Positions 33,154 through 42,283 of a DNA stretch of 64,000 nt are shown here, in pieces; the stretch's first letter is position 1; every line of letters begins with the position of its first letter. Under the pieces are notes generated by a model. It did not search any database. It saw nothing but the letters and a program-made list of their open reading frames with translations, and had not been told where the DNA came from. Origin of the DNA: Streptomyces zingiberis (GTDB taxonomy: Bacteria > Actinomycetota > Actinomycetes > Streptomycetales > Streptomycetaceae); NCBI RefSeq assembly GCF_012034935.1, contig NZ_JAATEN010000005.1, positions 330,168-394,167 on the forward strand, read 5' to 3'. Position numbers and translations under genes: made by a program.

Positions 33154-33310
33154 GAGGCCATCATGACCCGTGCCCCTCCGTCGATTTCCAGCCGGGTGCG
33201 AGGGGCCGGTGCAACACCGTGACATTCGCCGGCCGTCCCGGGGCGACGGGCGGGCACGGCCCGGAGGCGGTGGGCGGGGCGGGGCCGGGTCCACCCGGCT
33301 GGACCCGGGT

Positions 33311-35344
33311 CTACCAGGGCGCCCGCGGGTGTTCGCGCTCGCGCCCGGCGGCGGTCTCCCCGTCCGCCCGCAGCCGTTCCGGCGGGTCGCCGGGGCCCGC
33401 GGCGGCACGGCCGGCCGGGGCGGCCGGGGCGGTGTACGCGGCAGGGGCCGCCCGGACTGCGGGGGCGGGCGCCGCGCGTACGGCGCCGGTCTCGCCGGTG
33501 GACGCCGCGGGGGCGGCCGGACGGGCCGCGCGGGTGGCCGGACGGGCCGCGCCGGCGGCCGGATCCGGGGCGCCGGGCGGGGCGCCGGGCCGGGGGCCGA
33601 TCCACGCGCCGCCCTCCGGTGCGGCCCCGGCCGCCCCTGCCGCCCGGTTCCCCGACGACGGCACGGAGACCGTCGCGGAGGCGGATTCCGGCGGGGACGG
33701 GCTCCGTGCCGGCGAGGGCGAACCGGAGGAGGACGAGCCGCCGGGGCCGGGCGGGAGCGGACGCCACGACGGCCCCGGGGTCGCCGGGTACGAGGTGGTG
33801 GCCGTGGTGCCGGGGGACGAGCGCCGCCCGCCGTCACCGCCCTCGCCGTCGCCACCGTCCCCGCCCTCCCGGTCAGGCCCCCCGGTGCCGCCGTCCGGGC
33901 TCTCGTCGGGCCGCGAGGTGGCCGTGGGCCGGTCGTCCAGCGAGGCGTCGCCGTTGACCAGCAGCGCCACGGCGGCCACGCCCGTACCGCCGGCCGCCGC
34001 CACCATCAGCGCCGCGGCCAGCGCCGTCCGGCCCCGGTGGCGGGCGCCGCGCGGGGGCAGCCACGGACCGCCGTAGAACGGGGAGGACTCCACACCCTCC
34101 CCCGGGCGCCCCGCGCCCACGGGCCCGGCTCCCGGCGGCCCCGGGGACGGCGATCCGGACGCGGGCGGTGACGGGACCGAGGACGGCGAAGCGTCCGGCC
34201 CGGCCGCCCCGGAGGGACCGGGCGACGCAGCAGGGCCGGACGACCCGGCCGACGCAGACGACGCAGACGACGCAGACGAGGCAGACGAGGCAGATGACCC
34301 GGACGGCCCGGACGGCCCGGCCTGCGCCGGCGGTCCCGCCGGTCCGGCCGGCCCGGACGGGCCCGGGAGCCCGCCGCCCGCTGCCGCGCGTCGCGCCCCG
34401 GCCCGTCCCGGGGCGGGGCGGCCGGGCCACATCCGGCCGGCCCGGGGGGCGGGGCGCCCCGCCCCCCACGGCCCGGGGCCCGGCGCGCGGCGCGCCGCCG
34501 CGGGCATCCGGCCGGTGCGCAGGTACTCCGTCAGCAGTTCCTCGGCCCCGGCCGCGTCCATCCGGTACCGCGGATCGCGCTCCAGCAGCCCGAGGACGGC
34601 GGGGAGGAGCGGCCGGGCGGCCTGCGGCGGCCGGATCTCACCGGCGATCACGGCGTGCAGTACCCCGCCGAGGGAGTCCTGGTGGAACGGGGTGTGGCCG
34701 CCGCTGAGCGCGGCGCAGAGCAGCACACCCAGCGACCACAGGTCGGACTCCGGCCCGGCGCCGGTGCCCGTCATCCGCTCCGGCGCGGTGTACTCGGGGG
34801 AGCCGACGAAGGTGCCGCTCTCGGTGATCGTCGTGCCGCCGTCCATCCGGGCCACGCCGAAGTCCGTGAGCACCACCCGCCCGCCGGCGTCCTCCAGCAG
34901 GACGTTGGCAGGCTTGAGGTCGCGGTGGAGCACCCCGTGCCGGTGGGCCTCGCGCAACGCGCCGAGCAGCGCCAGCCCGATCCGCGCGGCCTCGCGCGGT
35001 TCCACGGGGCCCTCGGCGGCGAGCCGGTCCGCCAGCGACCGGCCGATGATCAGCTCCATGACGATCCACGGCCGTTCGTCCTCCTCCACCACGTCGTGGA
35101 CGACGACCACGCCCGGGTGGCGGAGTTGCGCGACGGAACGGGCCTCGCGGAGGGTCCGCTCCCGCTGCGAGCGCGCGTCGCTCTCCGGGAGCCCCTCGCC
35201 GACGTGGATCTCCTTGACGGCGACCTGCCGCATGAGCAGTTCGTCGGTGGCGCGCCACACCGTGCCCATGCCGCCCCGGCCGATCCGGGACTCCAGCCGG
35301 TACCGGCCGGCGATGCGCGGGCTCTGAGCCCCGAAGCTCCCCAT
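33311..35344 (-). CDS. Transmembrane serine/threonine protein kinase 2
   Basis: A 677-residue kinase. The catalytic domain lies at about residues 13-275 with GRGGMGTVW, VAVKEIH, HRDLKPANVLL, DFGVARM and GSPEYTAPE all intact, so it should be active. A Pro/Gly/Ser-rich juxtamembrane linker includes a Ser-Ser-Ala repeat. The helix ALAAALMVAAAGGTGVAAVALLV lies near residue 445. The exterior ~220 residues are entirely low complexity (Pro, Ala, Gly, Ser, Asp) with no recognisable sensor fold. This differs from kinases 1, 3 and 4, which have a folded C-terminal domain. ATG at 35344 (MGSFGAQSPRIAGRYRL) was preferred because the kinase fold starts immediately after it. Confidence 0.92.
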   Translation of the reverse strand: MGSFGAQSPRIAGRYRLESRIGRGGMGTVWRATDELLMRQVAVKEIHVGEGLPESDARSQRERTLREARSVAQLRHPGVVVVHDVVEEDERPWIVMELIIGRSLADRLAAEGPVEPREAARIGLALLGALREAHRHGVLHRDLKPANVLLEDAGGRVVLTDFGVARMDGGTTITESGTFVGSPEYTAPERMTGTGAGPESDLWSLGVLLCAALSGGHTPFHQDSLGGVLHAVIAGEIRPPQAARPLLPAVLGLLERDPRYRMDAAGAEELLTEYLRTGRMPAAARRAPGPGPWGAGRPAPRAGRMWPGRPAPGRAGARRAAAGGGLPGPSGPAGPAGPPAQAGPSGPSGSSASSASSASSASSASAGSSGPAASPGPSGAAGPDASPSSVPSPPASGSPSPGPPGAGPVGAGRPGEGVESSPFYGGPWLPPRGARHRGRTALAAALMVAAAGGTGVAAVALLVNGDASLDDRPTATSRPDESPDGGTGGPDREGGDGGDGEGGDGGRRSSPGTTATTSYPATPGPSWRPLPPGPGGSSSSGSPSPARSPSPPESASATVSVPSSGNRAAGAAGAAPEGGAWIGPRPGAPPGAPDPAAGAARPATRAARPAAPAASTGETGAVRAAPAPAVRAAPAAYTAPAAPAGRAAAGPGDPPERLRADGETAAGREREHPRAPW
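34251..34295 (-). repeat. Five-unit 9-bp in-frame repeat (Ser-Ala-Ser) in kinase 2
   Basis: Five consecutive units of gacgcagac or gaggcagac/t on the + strand encode a Ser-Ser-Ala-type repeat in the juxtamembrane linker of the kinase. Confidence 0.85.
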
Positions 35345-35490
35345 GCCGCCATGGTGCCCCAGTTCATCCGCCGAACGGAGGGGGCAGAGCCTCCCGTTCC
35401 GTTTAAACTTCCCGGCCGGGAACGTCTTTCGGCCAGTCTGCGGCGTCACTCGCCGCGGGTCTCACGCCGGTGCGCGGAAGGGCGGCGGAC

Positions 35491-38400
35491 TCAGCCGCCG
35501 GTCCGGTAGGTGGCCGTCGCCTGCTCGAAGAAGTGGGCCACCTCCTGCCGGTCGGCGTCCGGACCGGAGACGAGCACGACGTGGTAACGGCCGTCGAGGA
35601 TCATCACCAAGTTGCGGGTGTGAACACGACGGTCGGAGCTGTCCGTCCAGTTGAAGGTGCCCTCCGCCATCGAGGTCTGCCCGACGTCTATCCGCCGCAG
35701 CCCGGAGGCGGAGGACCAGGCGGACTCGCGGAACGGCGCCAGTTCCCGCTCGGCGTCCTGCTGGTAGGCCATCGGGTCGCTGCCGAACTCCGCGGTGGAG
35801 TCCCGGCCCGGGACCACGGTCAGCTCGAAGTCGCCTTTGCCGTAGCGGACCTGGCCCAGCGAGTTGACGCCGCGCCGCTCCCAGCCACGGTGCACGGCGA
35901 TGGTGAACCCCTCGGGGTCGGTGCGGAGTTCGAAGCCCTTGGCGAGTGCTCCGGAGCCGCCGGGCGCGTCCCGCTCCGCGGGGTCCTCCTGCTGATCCTT
36001 GTCGCCGTCCTTGTCGTCCTGCCGGCCCTGGTCGCCCTTCCCGCCGTCCTTCTCCGCGCCGTCCCCGCCGGACTCCTCCCCTTGTCCGTCGGGGGTCGGG
36101 CCGGAGGGGGCGCTCGGCACGCCGGCGGAACCGGCGCGGCCCGGGCCGCCGTCCGCGCTCCCCCCGTCGCGCTCCAGGAACAGCGCCGCGTAGGCGATGG
36201 CCCCGGCCATCGCGAGCAGGATCACCACCAGCAGCACCACGCCCAGCCGCCGCGGGCGCCGCCGGGGTTCCTTGGCCCGCTTGTGCCGGCCGTGCACCAC
36301 GTCCCGGCCGCCCCGCCGCCTGCGCACCAGCTCACCCCGGCGGCGCACCACCGGCAGCCGCCCGGGGGCGGCGTCGGCGACGACGCCGAGCGACGGCAGC
36401 GTGACCGTGGACGCACCCAGCTCCGGCTCCGGCGCGGTACGGATCAACGACCGCAGCCAGCCGCGCAGTTCCTCGGCGTCGGGCCGCTCGGTCGGGTCCT
36501 GGCGCAGCAGCGACTCGACGACGGGGCGCAGCGCGCCGCACTCCTCCGCGAAGGCGGGCGCCTCGGAACAGACGAGCTGTACCAGCTCGGCGGCGCTCTC
36601 CTCCGGGTAGGGGGCGTGCCCCTGCACGGCGCGGAAGAGCAGCGCGCCGACGGCCCAGAGGTCGGTGGCCGGCCCGACGGGCGGCGCGAGCTGCCAGGTG
36701 CCGTGGACGGGCATGGCCTGCTCCGGCGCCCAGCGCTCGGTGACCGCGCCGACGACGACCATCCGCGCCTGCCGGGCCCGCTCGGCGGCCAGCGGCGTCG
36801 CCGGGCCCCGCTGCCCCCCGGAGGGCACGGCGCCGCCCAGGGGCGCGTCCCAGCCGCCGGACGGGGGCCCGGCGGCGGGGCGGTGGGTGTCCGGCGGGCC
36901 GGGACGCGCCCCGGCCGGCCCGTACGGGGCCGGGCCGGTGTGGTGCGGCCCCTGCGGTGGTACCGCCGCGCCGGGGTGCGGGTCCCGCGCGAACGGGCCC
37001 GGAGAGGGTCCCTGCGGGGGCGCCGCCGTACCGGAGTGCCCGGCGGGCGCGGTGGCGCCGCGCGGACGGCCGGGGTCCGGGGCGGAACCGGGCCCGCCCC
37101 GGGGCGCGGGGGCACCGGGACCGCCGGGGCGGTCCTCACGCCGGTCCGTGCGGTCCGGTCCCGGCGGCAGGGCGCGGTCGCCGGGACGACGGGCGGCGGG
37201 CAGCGGGGCGCGGTCGGCGGAGCCGGGGGGCGGCGGGGCCTGGTCCGAGCCGGCGGACCGCTGGTCCGGACGCGCCCCCTCCGGGCGCCGTCCCTCGGGG
37301 AGATGACCGGGGGCGCCGTGGCGGTCGGCGGGGCGCCGTTCGCCGCGCGGTGAGGCGGGCGGCAGGCCCGGGCGGCCCGGCCGGCCGGTGGAACCGTGCC
37401 AGCCGGCCTCCGCGGGCACGGGCGCGTGGGGCGGTCCGCCGCGCGCCGGCGGCACGGAACCCGCCCCGGCCGGGGCGGGCACGGCGGGGCCGAGCGGGCC
37501 ACCGGGGGAACCGGGACGGGCCGGACCCGGGGACGAGGGCGCGGGGGACGGGCCACCGGGAACGGCGGGACCCGGGCCGGGGCCCCCGGAGCGGGGGAGG
37601 GCCGGGCCCGGGGCGGCGGAACCGGGCGCCGCCGGACCCCCGTCGCCGGTGCGGCCTCCGCCGCCGTCTCCGTCACCGCCGCCGTCGCGGTGCTCGCCGT
37701 GGTGCTCGCCGTGGTGCTCGCCGTGGTGCTCGCCGTGGTGCTCGCCGTGGTGCTCGCCGCCGTCTCCGTCGCCGTTGCCGTGGGAGCGGGGCAGCACGCG
37801 GGCGCCGCCGCCGGGCGCCTCGGGCAGCGCCGGGGCGGGGCCTCCGGGCGCCGGCAGGGCGGGAAGCCGGGCCGGCCGTGCGGACAGCGGCCGGACCTGG
37901 GCGCGGGTGGCGGCCCGGGCACCGGCCGAGTAGGCCGCGATGGCGCGGGAGCGCGGCTGCCGGTCGTCGGGTCCCCCGGCCTCGGCACCCGCGCCGGGCC
38001 CGTCGCCGGTCGTGCCGGGTCCCGTACCGGCGGTGGTACCGGGCATGCCGCCCGGGCCCGGCTCCGGCGCCCCACCGGGCGCGGACACACCCGCGGCACC
38101 GGCACCGCCGGACGGCGGGGCACCGCCGTCCGGGCCGGGAGCGTGTCCCGCGAGCCCTGGCGCGTCGCCGGGCGGGCGCGTGCCGTACGCGGCGAGGACG
38201 CCCTCCGGGGCGGCGGGCCGCTCCCCCGGGCCGGGCTGCCCGGGCGGGCGGCGGAACGCGCGGTGCGGGTCCGGGTCGCTCCCGGCGGCGGCCCCGGACG
38301 GGCCGGGGGCACCGGGCTCCCCCGGAGCGCCGCTCCCGCCCGGCAGGACGGGGGCGCCGGAGGCGTACGCGGGCCCCCGGCCACCGGCAGCCAGGCCCGG

Positions 38401-39240
38401 CCGTGCCGTTCCGCCCGGTCCCTGCCCGGGGTGGCCGCCCGGGCCTCCCCGGGGCCCCGCCGCTCCGGCGCCGCCGGGCCGGTACGCATATCCGCCGTCA
38501 CCCCCGGGGCCCTGCGGCCCGCGCGGAGGCGCGGCCGGTCCGCCCCCGGGGCCGCCCCCGCCGATCCGTCCGCCGGAACCGCCCGGTCCGCCCGGGGTGC
38601 CGGGGCCACTGCCGGGCCTCCCGGGGCCACCCGGTCCCGGGGGGCCGTCCGCCGGGGGCGGTGTCGGGTCGTAGCCGCAGAGCGCCTCCTCCGCCGCCCC
38701 GGCGGCGAGGCCGGTGAGCATCGCGCGGCCGTCCTCGCAGAGCACGACCGTGCGGGCGGTGACGTTGCGGTGGGTCCAGCCCTGGGCGTGCAGCGCGCAG
38801 AGCGCGGTGAGGACGTCGGCCGCAACCTCCGCCGCGCGGTGCGGGGAGAGCGTGTCCTCGGCGAGCAGCGCGGCCAGCGGCCGGCCGCGGACGAGTTCGC
38901 TGACGATCCACAGCCCGCCGTCCTCCGCGAAGACGTCGAACACCTGGTCGTAGCGCGGGTGGTCGGGCACCGCGGCGGCGGCCCGCGCCGCCGCGAGAGC
39001 GCGCCGGACCGCCGGATCGGCCGCGGCCCGCTCACCCCCGCCCCGCGCCCCGGGCCCGTACCGGCCGTCCTCGCCGACCACCTCGGCCTCGACGGTCTCC
39101 GGCAGCGGTATGTGGCGGATCAGCACTTCCTGGCCGCTGTAGGTGTCGAAGGCGCGGGTCCGCACGATGTCGGACGCGTCTCCGGGGGACGAGGGCAGGC
39201 GGTAGCGGTCGGCCAGCACCCGTCCCGCGTAGTCCTCCAC
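35491..39240 (-). CDS. Membrane pseudokinase with a split kinase domain
   Basis: A 1249-residue protein. Residues 1-190 are a kinase N-lobe and catalytic-loop region, but the key residues are gone. The beta-3 Lys is replaced (VLIRHIP, Arg42), HRD reads HRN at 157-159 with Thr where the metal-binding Asn should be, and DFG is replaced by GLA. A low-complexity Pro/Gly/Ala/Arg segment of about 600 residues follows. The C-lobe then resumes near residue 820 with TERWAPEQAM, ATDLWAVGALLFRAVQG and RQDPTERPDAEELRGWL, ending near 933. One helix (VVLLVVILLAMAGAIAYAALFL, ~1000-1020) and a C-terminal domain (~1100-1249, GFTIAVHRGWERRGV) resembling those of kinase 4 follow. It probably binds ligand or partners rather than phosphorylating. 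Confidence 0.88.
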   Translation of the reverse strand: MEDYAGRVLADRYRLPSSPGDASDIVRTRAFDTYSGQEVLIRHIPLPETVEAEVVGEDGRYGPGARGGGERAAADPAVRRALAAARAAAAVPDHPRYDQVFDVFAEDGGLWIVSELVRGRPLAALLAEDTLSPHRAAEVAADVLTALCALHAQGWTHRNVTARTVVLCEDGRAMLTGLAAGAAEEALCGYDPTPPPADGPPGPGGPGRPGSGPGTPGGPGGSGGRIGGGGPGGGPAAPPRGPQGPGGDGGYAYRPGGAGAAGPRGGPGGHPGQGPGGTARPGLAAGGRGPAYASGAPVLPGGSGAPGEPGAPGPSGAAAGSDPDPHRAFRRPPGQPGPGERPAAPEGVLAAYGTRPPGDAPGLAGHAPGPDGGAPPSGGAGAAGVSAPGGAPEPGPGGMPGTTAGTGPGTTGDGPGAGAEAGGPDDRQPRSRAIAAYSAGARAATRAQVRPLSARPARLPALPAPGGPAPALPEAPGGGARVLPRSHGNGDGDGGEHHGEHHGEHHGEHHGEHHGEHRDGGGDGDGGGGRTGDGGPAAPGSAAPGPALPRSGGPGPGPAVPGGPSPAPSSPGPARPGSPGGPLGPAVPAPAGAGSVPPARGGPPHAPVPAEAGWHGSTGRPGRPGLPPASPRGERRPADRHGAPGHLPEGRRPEGARPDQRSAGSDQAPPPPGSADRAPLPAARRPGDRALPPGPDRTDRREDRPGGPGAPAPRGGPGSAPDPGRPRGATAPAGHSGTAAPPQGPSPGPFARDPHPGAAVPPQGPHHTGPAPYGPAGARPGPPDTHRPAAGPPSGGWDAPLGGAVPSGGQRGPATPLAAERARQARMVVVGAVTERWAPEQAMPVHGTWQLAPPVGPATDLWAVGALLFRAVQGHAPYPEESAAELVQLVCSEAPAFAEECGALRPVVESLLRQDPTERPDAEELRGWLRSLIRTAPEPELGASTVTLPSLGVVADAAPGRLPVVRRRGELVRRRRGGRDVVHGRHKRAKEPRRRPRRLGVVLLVVILLAMAGAIAYAALFLERDGGSADGGPGRAGSAGVPSAPSGPTPDGQGEESGGDGAEKDGGKGDQGRQDDKDGDKDQQEDPAERDAPGGSGALAKGFELRTDPEGFTIAVHRGWERRGVNSLGQVRYGKGDFELTVVPGRDSTAEFGSDPMAYQQDAERELAPFRESAWSSASGLRRIDVGQTSMAEGTFNWTDSSDRRVHTRNLVMILDGRYHVVLVSGPDADRQEVAHFFEQATATYRTGG
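37687..37758 (-). repeat. Six-unit 12-bp in-frame His-rich repeat in the pseudokinase
   Basis: Six tandem 12-base units, gtggtgctcgcc on the + strand (first one gcggtgctcgcc), encode Gly-Glu-His-His. They sit inside the large disordered insert and add about eleven histidines and six glutamates in a short span, which could bind divalent metal ions. Confidence 0.9.
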
Positions 39241-39855
39241 GACGCCTCCCCACGCACGCGCTCCGTGTCCTCCCGGAACGCCCTCGCCCGAACAGTGAGC
39301 TCCTGCCCGCCAGTTCGCCTACCCACCCCGGTGTGCGGCTGCGCAGCGTCCGCACCGTCTCACGATACGTGCCCCGGCGGGGCGGTGGAGAGTTGACGGC
39401 GGAACCGTTACCGGTGCGGGTCACGGCGGGGGCATCCGGGGGCATCCGGGGACACGACCCGGGCCCGGGGGCGGGCACACTCTCCCGGCGTGCGCCTGCC
39501 GTGCGCCCTCCCCGCGACGGCGCACGCGGCCGGGAGAGGGGGCGGAAGCCGGCGGGCGGAGCCCGTCAGCGGGCGGTCCGCCGACGGGGTGCCGGCGGAC
39601 CGGGGTTGATCGGCCGGGGTGCCCGCGGGCGGCGGGCGCCGTTCACCCGTCGGGCGGCGGACGCCGTGCGCGCTGCCGGGCGCGCCGTCGGCCGGGCCCC
39701 CTCGGGCCGGAGTGCGGGGGGCCCGGCCGACGTGGCGGACGAGGCGGCCGGCACGGGGTCACGTCACCCGGCGCACCGGGCCGGAGCGCCGCGACCGGAC
39801 GGCGCCGTGACCGAACGTTTCGCCCGGCAGCCGCCCGGCCCCCGCAGGCCCCGGA
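39241..39855. other. Gene-free region between the pseudokinase and kinase 4
   Basis: No open frame here looks coding by sequence content on either strand. Part near 39241-39430 upstream of the pseudokinase start is less GC-skewed and probably holds its promoter; a -10-like TATCGT on the minus strand (within acgatacg at 39362-39369) is the only candidate. The rest, to 39855, is GC-rich with short direct repeats such as gggggcatcc (about 39428-39448). Confidence 0.45.
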
Positions 39856-41868
39856 TCAGCCGGCCGGCCGGAAGGTCGCGTACGCGGTCTCGCGGAGCGT
39901 CGAGCACTCCTTGCCGTCCCAGTCCTTCGCCGGGCAGTAGACCATGATGGAGTACGCGCGCCGGTCGTCCACCTTGAAGCCGCGGTTGACCACCCGCACC
40001 CGCTCGCCGGAGCGGGTGTACTCGAACTCCCAGTCGGCGGCGGTCGGATAGTCGCGGTAGTCGACGCTCTTGATCCCCCGGGACTCGTAGCCCGGGAACG
40101 AGCCGCGCGAGGCCTGCTCCTGGGCGCGCCAGGTGGCGGCGGCGTCGTCCTTCGGCGAGGAGCTGAAGTCGACCTGTATCCGGGGCACTCCGCCGGACTC
40201 GCTGTATATCCCGCCGGAGTTGGCCCCGGCCGTGCCCGTCTGCTTCCAGCCCTCGGGCATGGCCATCGAGAAGCGGAACCCGTCACTCTTCACGGTGCGG
40301 TAGCCCGCGGGGATTCCGTCGCCACTGCCCTTGCCGGAGGAGTCCTCGTCCTCGCCGCCGGAGTCCCCGTCGTCCCCGCTGCCCTTGCCCGAGGAGTCGT
40401 CGTCCTCGCCACCCCGGTCGCCGGTGGGGTCCGCGGTGGGCTCGGGGGACTTCCCGCCGGTGCCGTCCTCTTCCTTCTCACCCTTCCCGGAGCCGTTCGC
40501 GTTCTCGTCGGCACCGCCGCCGGCCGAGGGCTTCTTCTCGCCGCCTGCCGCGCCGGAGTCGTCGCCCCCGAAGTTGAGGGCGAGCACGAGGCCGAGCACG
40601 GCGAGGACGACGACGCCCGCGACGGCCGCCAGCACCTGCTTGGGCATCCGCGTCACGGAGGTGAGGACGCGCGAGCCCGCGCCGCCCTCCGGGCCGGCGC
40701 CCGCCGACGGAGAGGCCACGGCCGGTGCGGACGCGGCGGCGGCCTTCCCGCCCGCGCTCCCCGCGCCGTCACCCGCGCCCGCGCCGGCGGCGCCGTTCGG
40801 GCCCGCCGGCTCACCGGCCGTCCCGGAATCACCGCTCCCGGCCGCGGCCGCTCCACCGGCCGCGCCGGCCTTCCGGCCGGAGCCCTTCCCGGCGTTCTTC
40901 CCGGAGCCCTTCCCCGAGCCCTTCCCGGCGTCCGCGGAACCGTCCGACGCGCCGTCGCCGGCCCCGTCGGAGGCGCCATCCGCCGGCAGCGGCATCGCCC
41001 GGGTCCGGGCGGGCGCGGGCGGCTCCGGGGCGGCGAGCACCTCCGTCAGCAGCGCTCGCGCGCCGGCCTCGTCGAGCCGCTGCTCCGGTTCCTTCTCCAG
41101 CAGCCCGAGGATGACCTCCGTCAGCGGGCCGGCGTGCTCCGGGTGCGGGACCGGCTCGGTCATCACGGCCGTCAGGGTGGCCAGACCGTTGCCCTTGTCG
41201 TACGGGGGCACGCCCTCCACGCAGGCGTAGAGCAGCCCGCCCAGGGACCACAGGTCCGAGGCCGGGCCGGGCTTGTGGCCCCGGGCCCGCTCGGGGGAGA
41301 TGTAGGAGGGGGCGCCGACGAGCATGCCGGTGGAGGTGACCGAGGGGTCGCCCTCGACCTGCGCGATACCGAAGTCGGTCAGCACGATCCGGCTGCCGTC
41401 CTCGGAGATCAGCACGTTGGACGGCTTCACGTCGCGGTGGAGGATGCCCTCGCGGTGCGCGGCGCGCAGCACGTCCAGCACGGCCAGCCCGACCTCGGCG
41501 GTGCGGCGCGGGGTGAGCCGGCCCTCGTCGCGTATGACCTCCGAGAGCGAGGAGCCCTCGATCAGCTCCATGACGATCCACGGCCGGTCGTCCTCGTCGA
41601 CCACGTCGTAGACGGTGACGCCGCCGGACGCGCGGACCCGGGCGATGGCCTTCGCCTCGCGCAGCGTCCGCGTGATCAGCCGCCGCTTCTCGTCGTCGTC
41701 GACGGACGACGGGAAGCGCAGTTCCTTGACGGCGACCTGGCGGCCCAGCGTCTCGTCCACCGCGCGCCAGACGGTGCCCATCCCGCCCCGTCCGAGCACC
41801 TCGCCCAGGCGGTAGCGCCCGGCGAGGACGCGCCCCGTGGTCCCCTGTGTGTCCTCCGACTTCGGCAT
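39856..41868 (-). CDS. Transmembrane serine/threonine protein kinase 4
   Basis: A 670-residue kinase. The catalytic domain at about residues 18-280 has intact GRGGMGTVW, VAVKELRF, HRDVKPSNVLI near 143, DFGIAQVEG and SYISPERARG. A linker rich in Gly-Ser-Lys (GKGSGKGSGK) and Ala leads to a helix (VLAAVAGVVVLAVLGLVLAL) at about 415-440. After an acidic Gly/Ser/Asp/Glu-rich spacer the C-terminal ~150 residues form a folded domain (GYRTVKSDGFRFSMAMPEGWKQ ... SIMVYCPAKDWDGKEC with two Cys), probably the extracytoplasmic sensor. ATG at 41868 has GAGGGG nine bases upstream. It is the first gene of the four-kinase run. Confidence 0.93.
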   Translation of the reverse strand: MPKSEDTQGTTGRVLAGRYRLGEVLGRGGMGTVWRAVDETLGRQVAVKELRFPSSVDDDEKRRLITRTLREAKAIARVRASGGVTVYDVVDEDDRPWIVMELIEGSSLSEVIRDEGRLTPRRTAEVGLAVLDVLRAAHREGILHRDVKPSNVLISEDGSRIVLTDFGIAQVEGDPSVTSTGMLVGAPSYISPERARGHKPGPASDLWSLGGLLYACVEGVPPYDKGNGLATLTAVMTEPVPHPEHAGPLTEVILGLLEKEPEQRLDEAGARALLTEVLAAPEPPAPARTRAMPLPADGASDGAGDGASDGSADAGKGSGKGSGKNAGKGSGRKAGAAGGAAAAGSGDSGTAGEPAGPNGAAGAGAGDGAGSAGGKAAAASAPAVASPSAGAGPEGGAGSRVLTSVTRMPKQVLAAVAGVVVLAVLGLVLALNFGGDDSGAAGGEKKPSAGGGADENANGSGKGEKEEDGTGGKSPEPTADPTGDRGGEDDDSSGKGSGDDGDSGGEDEDSSGKGSGDGIPAGYRTVKSDGFRFSMAMPEGWKQTGTAGANSGGIYSESGGVPRIQVDFSSSPKDDAAATWRAQEQASRGSFPGYESRGIKSVDYRDYPTAADWEFEYTRSGERVRVVNRGFKVDDRRAYSIMVYCPAKDWDGKECSTLRETAYATFRPAG

Positions 41869-42283
41869 GTATCCCCTCAGCGCTGCGACGACCGAACGTG
41901 GGCGCCGAGTTGACGGTTTCCCCGCGTGTCTCCCCGCGATGCGCGCGTATGCGGGCCCGCCCCGGCAGAGTTCCCATTCTCCCCCATGCGGCCTCACGCG
42001 GCGGGCCGGGGGCCCGGGCTGACGACGCCGCAGGCGGGCGCCATCATGGGGCCTCACGCGGCGGGATCGGGAGGACGAGCGAGTGCCGGTTCGCGGAGGG
42101 CGCCCGCCGGGGCGGGCAGGGAACGGGCGGCGGAGCGGCGACGCGGGACGGGCGGCGCGCGGCCCGCGGCCGGTACGGCTGGGACAGCGCGCCGCGTGGC
42201 GGGTACGGCCGGGACGGCGCGCCGCGCTGCGGATACGGCGGTGGCCCGGGCCGGGTGCGGGGTGGAGCCCGTGGTGCCGCGTC
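41869..42283. other. Divergent intergenic region with direct repeats
   Basis: No gene is recognised. The 15-base sequence gcctcacgcggcggg occurs at 41991-42005 and again exactly 60 bases later at 42051-42065. Two ~30-base imperfect repeats containing gggac(a/g)gcgcgccgcg lie around 42170-42235. The frame of the serine hydrolase is open back to a GTG at 42083, so part of this could be an N-terminal extension. Confidence 0.5.

Noticed and set aside
42083..42283. Extended N-terminus of the serine hydrolase from GTG 42083.
   Set aside because: The extension is Arg/Gly-rich, contains imperfect DNA repeats and no ribosome binding site, and moves the signal peptide beyond residue 110.
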